Below, in pieces: positions 17,777-20,051 of a stretch of DNA of 20,051 nt (position 1 is the first letter of the stretch; each line of letters starts with the position of its first letter). The notes under the pieces were generated by a model that was not told the DNA's origin, did not search any database, and saw only the letters and a list, made by a program, of their open reading frames with translations. The translations under genes were made by a program, and so were the position numbers. This DNA is from Pleurotus ostreatus/Saccharomyces cerevisiae fusant (Eukaryota > Opisthokonta): assembly GCA_024196135.1 (NCBI GenBank), contig JAMQCK010000554.1:1-20051 (forward strand), read 5' to 3'.

Positions 17777-18310
17777 GCACGATTGTCGTGAGAATATTCA
17801 GAGCAAGGGATCAATGAAGGCGACGGGATTATTGAGCGCTTATGGGTGGCATATTGATGGGCTCGGCCTCCGATTGGCTGGGCCTCGATATGCCCTCTCA
17901 ATCAAGACGCGGTCTTTATCAAAAGTTGATTCAAAGTATTCGCTCAATAAGCGTGCAGTAAGCGCCGGGCAATAACGAATCCCAGGTGTAGTGGATGGGG
18001 CTGGCGACGAGACAAGATCGAACCTTGAACTTCTCGCGCACAGCAGCGGTGACGTGGCTGGATTGACCGGGCTCGGAAATCGCCGATTCAATGGTAAGCG
18101 TCCAGCGCTGAAGCCGAGATACTCTTTTGTGACATGAAATTAAGCTCTCGGACAACGTTCAGCACAGGATGGTTGTCCCTAGCGAGTATCATCAGATTTC
18201 TATGGTACGGGCACGCTCACTAATGACCGAAGGACACAGTCGGCCTCAAGGTGACCCCATTGTCTCCGTTTCATCGCGCTGGCAGTGGACTGACCTCCGA
18301 GCGGACCATA
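17777..18310. other. No gene recognised
   Basis: Minus-strand frames around 17840-18155 contain protein-like stretches in two different frames (for example LLSEYFESTFDKD). No splice model joins them, so a decayed gene is possible but not shown. Confidence 0.3.
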
Positions 18311-18521
18311 TCAAATGTCAGACCCACGGCCGACCACGCCGTCGGATTCTCCCTCATATACCTCCAGATCTTTCTTTCCCGTGGCATTGATCACTCTCGA
18401 CGTCGCCATTCGCAGGCGCCCTGATCTGCCTCGACCTGTTTTCCCGTGCGAGGGCTCGAGGTTCAGCCGGCAAGCGCTTGTCCGTGCCTTCTCAGACTCT
18501 TCGAGCAGCCCGCGCGCAATT

Positions 18522-18725
18522 TCACGCTTTTAAGGGCAGAAGAGTCTGTCGTGGTAGGCTGGCCGCTGGAGATCGCGAGCGCGGACCAGAACTCGGTGCT
18601 TTGGGTAGGCCCTTGTGAACTTTGATCGTCAGTACATGTAATACTCGCGCCCCGGCATAGCACTTACCAATTCCATATTTACTCAGCTTGTGGGGAGGCG
18701 AAGAGACATGGCCGAGAAGCTGCAT
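18522..18725 (-). CDS. Tentative small spliced gene or gene remnant
   Basis: ATG at 18725 opens a 58-nt exon ending ...KLSKYGI. A 48-nt intron follows (18620-18667) with a perfect GTAAGT donor, a CTGAC branch-like site and an AAAG acceptor. Exon 2 (18619-18522) completes 51 residues rich in Ser, Pro and Arg. The intron is well formed, but the product is short and unrecognised. Another protein-like minus frame continues at 18526-18311 after a CTTAAAAG acceptor, yet its phase does not join. The start codon overlaps the end of the neighbouring MITE, so the gene may have been truncated by it. Confidence 0.3.
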   Translation of the reverse strand: MQLLGHVSSPPHKLSKYGIGKCYAGARVLHVLTIKVHKGLPKAPSSGPRSRSPAASLPRQTLLPLKA

Positions 18726-19094
18726 TGACGGCCAGATCAATTGCGCGCTGCCTTTGTCGGAAAGATCGCCGAGGCGCGTATTGGACGAGCTCGGCGGGCC
18801 TCAAAAACTTCATGGAACGGTAGAGCGACATGGAAAACCCAACCGACAAGTTGTCATGAATAGCCAGTGACTATTACGCGAGAAATGCGAGGTACAATAG
18901 GTCAGGGCACGTAGGGCCCTTTGGCACGTTTCTTGACGAGCCGGAGGATGAGGTGACGAAACGGGTATGTAGATGAGGGTTTTCCATGGCGCTCTACTGT
19001 TCTATGAAGTTTCTGAGGCCCGCCGAGCTCGTCCAATATGCGCTTCGGCGATCTTTCCGAAAAAGGCAGCGCGCAATTGATTTGACCGCAGCTG
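18723..19094. mobile_element. 372-bp MITE of the 375-bp family, holding an empty insertion site
   Basis: The left end CATTGACGGCCAGATC is a degraded CAGTGGCGGCCAGATC. The right end GCAGCTG is followed by TA at 19095-19096. The two terminal repeats of about 120 bp are close to 90 percent alike by eye and match subfamily 1. The core differs from that of the 13598 element. At 18893-18894 it carries an uninterrupted ...GG-TA-CAATAGG, the site at which copy 1 (1-326) is inserted in the related element at the window start. Confidence 0.85.
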
Positions 19095-19122
19095 TAAATT
19101 ATGGACAAAAACCGTGGTTAGT

Positions 19123-19198
19123 GAATCGCTAAGCAGTAGTGATTTGAGCGCTCGCCTCGATCACTAGTGCTTTCGTGCACGCACTAGTGAAGCGATTC
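19123..19198. repeat. Composite inverted repeat
   Basis: GAATCGCT (19123-19130) pairs with AGCGATTC (19191-19198), and TCACTAGTG (19161-19169) with CACTAGTGA (19182-19190). The arms are interrupted on the left by about 30 bases. It is probably the remnant of a small inverted-repeat element. Confidence 0.4.
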
Positions 19199-19569
19199 GG
19201 TCGCTATCTTCACGCAGCGAGAGGCACCGTTTTGATCTGATTCAGATGGCGTCGATTGCCCGCACGCACGTGCGCCTAAACGGAGTTAAGTGCCCAAGCG
19301 ACCCGACAACTGGTCCGGTCAGCGCCGGAAAACCGGCATGTTCTCAATAAACCAGGAAAATTCGCCATCGTATTTTGAGAAACTCGGAGGTCCGACTGCC
19401 AGCTAAAAATTCTAAGTCCATGCGCAGTCATGTAACTTCGCACCTGGGGGCAATGGGCTTGGGGTTTTCGGGCCTCACTCTAGTGTGTTTGGGTGAAAGC
19501 ATTTCATTGACATAATCAAATATCTACTCTACATACACTACGCAGGACGTACACTAGGGTGATGAATAC
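19199..19569. other. No feature recognised
   Basis: No gene, known repeat or RNA was identified. Confidence 0.4.
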
Positions 19570-19901
19570 AAACTATGACATGTGCGCGATGGGGGCACGA
19601 CAGAGTTGGGACGCGTCTCGCGTCCTGTCGGGCACGTCGCGACTTCGGACGCGTCCAGTCGCGTGCAATGCGTCTCGCCTGTGCCGGATGTGCGCCCGGC
19701 TCGACACGGCCCGAGTGCGGGGTCGTTCAGGCTGCACAACTAAGCCCAGCGCCGAGGGCTACTGGGGAGACGCGTGCTTGCCGAGGGGCACGCTCTCGGT
19801 TGCGAGGAAGAGGGTTGCGAGGAAGGGGGCAGGGCGGGGGCGGCGGGGAGGGGTGTCGGCCGTGAACGTTGAGGAGGGGCGTCGGCGGTGGACGTCGGCG
19901 T
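19570..19901. other. GC-rich low-complexity stretch leading to the contig end
   Basis: Composition changes here to strongly GC-rich with repeated GACGCGTC-type words and growing G runs. An open frame of about 96 codons on the plus strand ends in Gly/Arg-rich low complexity. I do not regard it as a gene. Confidence 0.5.
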
Positions 19902-19961
19902 GGGGGGGGGGGGGGGGGGGGAAGGGGGGGAGGCGGGAAGGGGGGGGGGGGGGGGGGGGGT

Positions 19962-19992
<31 letters not shown>

Positions 19993-20051
19993 CGGGGGGG
20001 GGGGGCGGGGGCGCCGCCCCCCGGCCCGGGGAGGAGGCGAGAAGGGAGGGG
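19902..20051. repeat. Near-pure poly-G tract, probable artefact
   Basis: Almost every base from 19902 to 20004 is G, followed by a short GC-rich tail. No telomere repeat such as TTAGGG is present. Long G runs at the end of a contig are typical of low-signal calls in two-colour sequencing, so this stretch is best treated as unreliable. Confidence 0.75.

Noticed and set aside
19575..19865. 96-codon frame at the contig end
   Set aside because: Composition is GC-rich low complexity merging into the poly-G artefact; no domain or splice structure.
19902..20051. Telomere end
   Set aside because: Only homopolymer G is present with no TTAGGG-type repeat units.

Overview
The window looks like a fungal, most likely basidiomycete, nuclear contig. 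This is inferred from four kinds of split gene with short GT-AG introns (44 to 95 nt) whose splice sites keep phase and restore known domains: a SUV39/DIM-5-type histone methyltransferase, an RRM plus RING-IBR-RING ubiquitin ligase, a forkhead factor and an Hsp20 chaperone. No bacterial operon, tRNA, rRNA or CRISPR is visible.

Layout. 1-535: two nested copies of a 375-bp TA-flanked MITE family. 536-1950: no gene seen, but a dense cluster of TCACGC hexamers at 1556-1722. 2002-3450 (+): an 8-exon, 323-residue H3K9-type methyltransferase with no chromodomain. 3571-3766: a MITE end and a strong hairpin lying between two convergent genes. 6337-3961 (-): the RBR ligase, with a 391-bp Tc1/mariner-like MITE 156 bp upstream of its start. 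7225-9000: two inverted, diverged copies of an unknown one-helix membrane protein gene, one broken, flanking a 565-bp foldback element. 9318-9929: six exact AGCCTTACT motifs. 13326-12093 (-): the forkhead gene. 13598-14569: two complete 375-bp MITEs and one fragment side by side. 15616-14730 (-): the Hsp20 gene. 16095-16298: a small inverted-repeat element. 17314-17768: a 455-bp hAT-like element with perfect 34-bp terminal repeats and an 8-bp target duplication. 18723-19094: another MITE, which preserves the empty site of the nested insertion at 1-535. The last 150 bases are almost pure G and look like a sequencing or assembly artefact at a contig end.

The genes are not an operon and do not form an obvious pathway. 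The common theme is a gene-sparse stretch crowded with at least five families of non-autonomous inverted-repeat elements, several placed in promoters, introns or intergenic spacers. One resident gene is of the type that writes H3K9 methylation on such repeats. That link is suggestive only.
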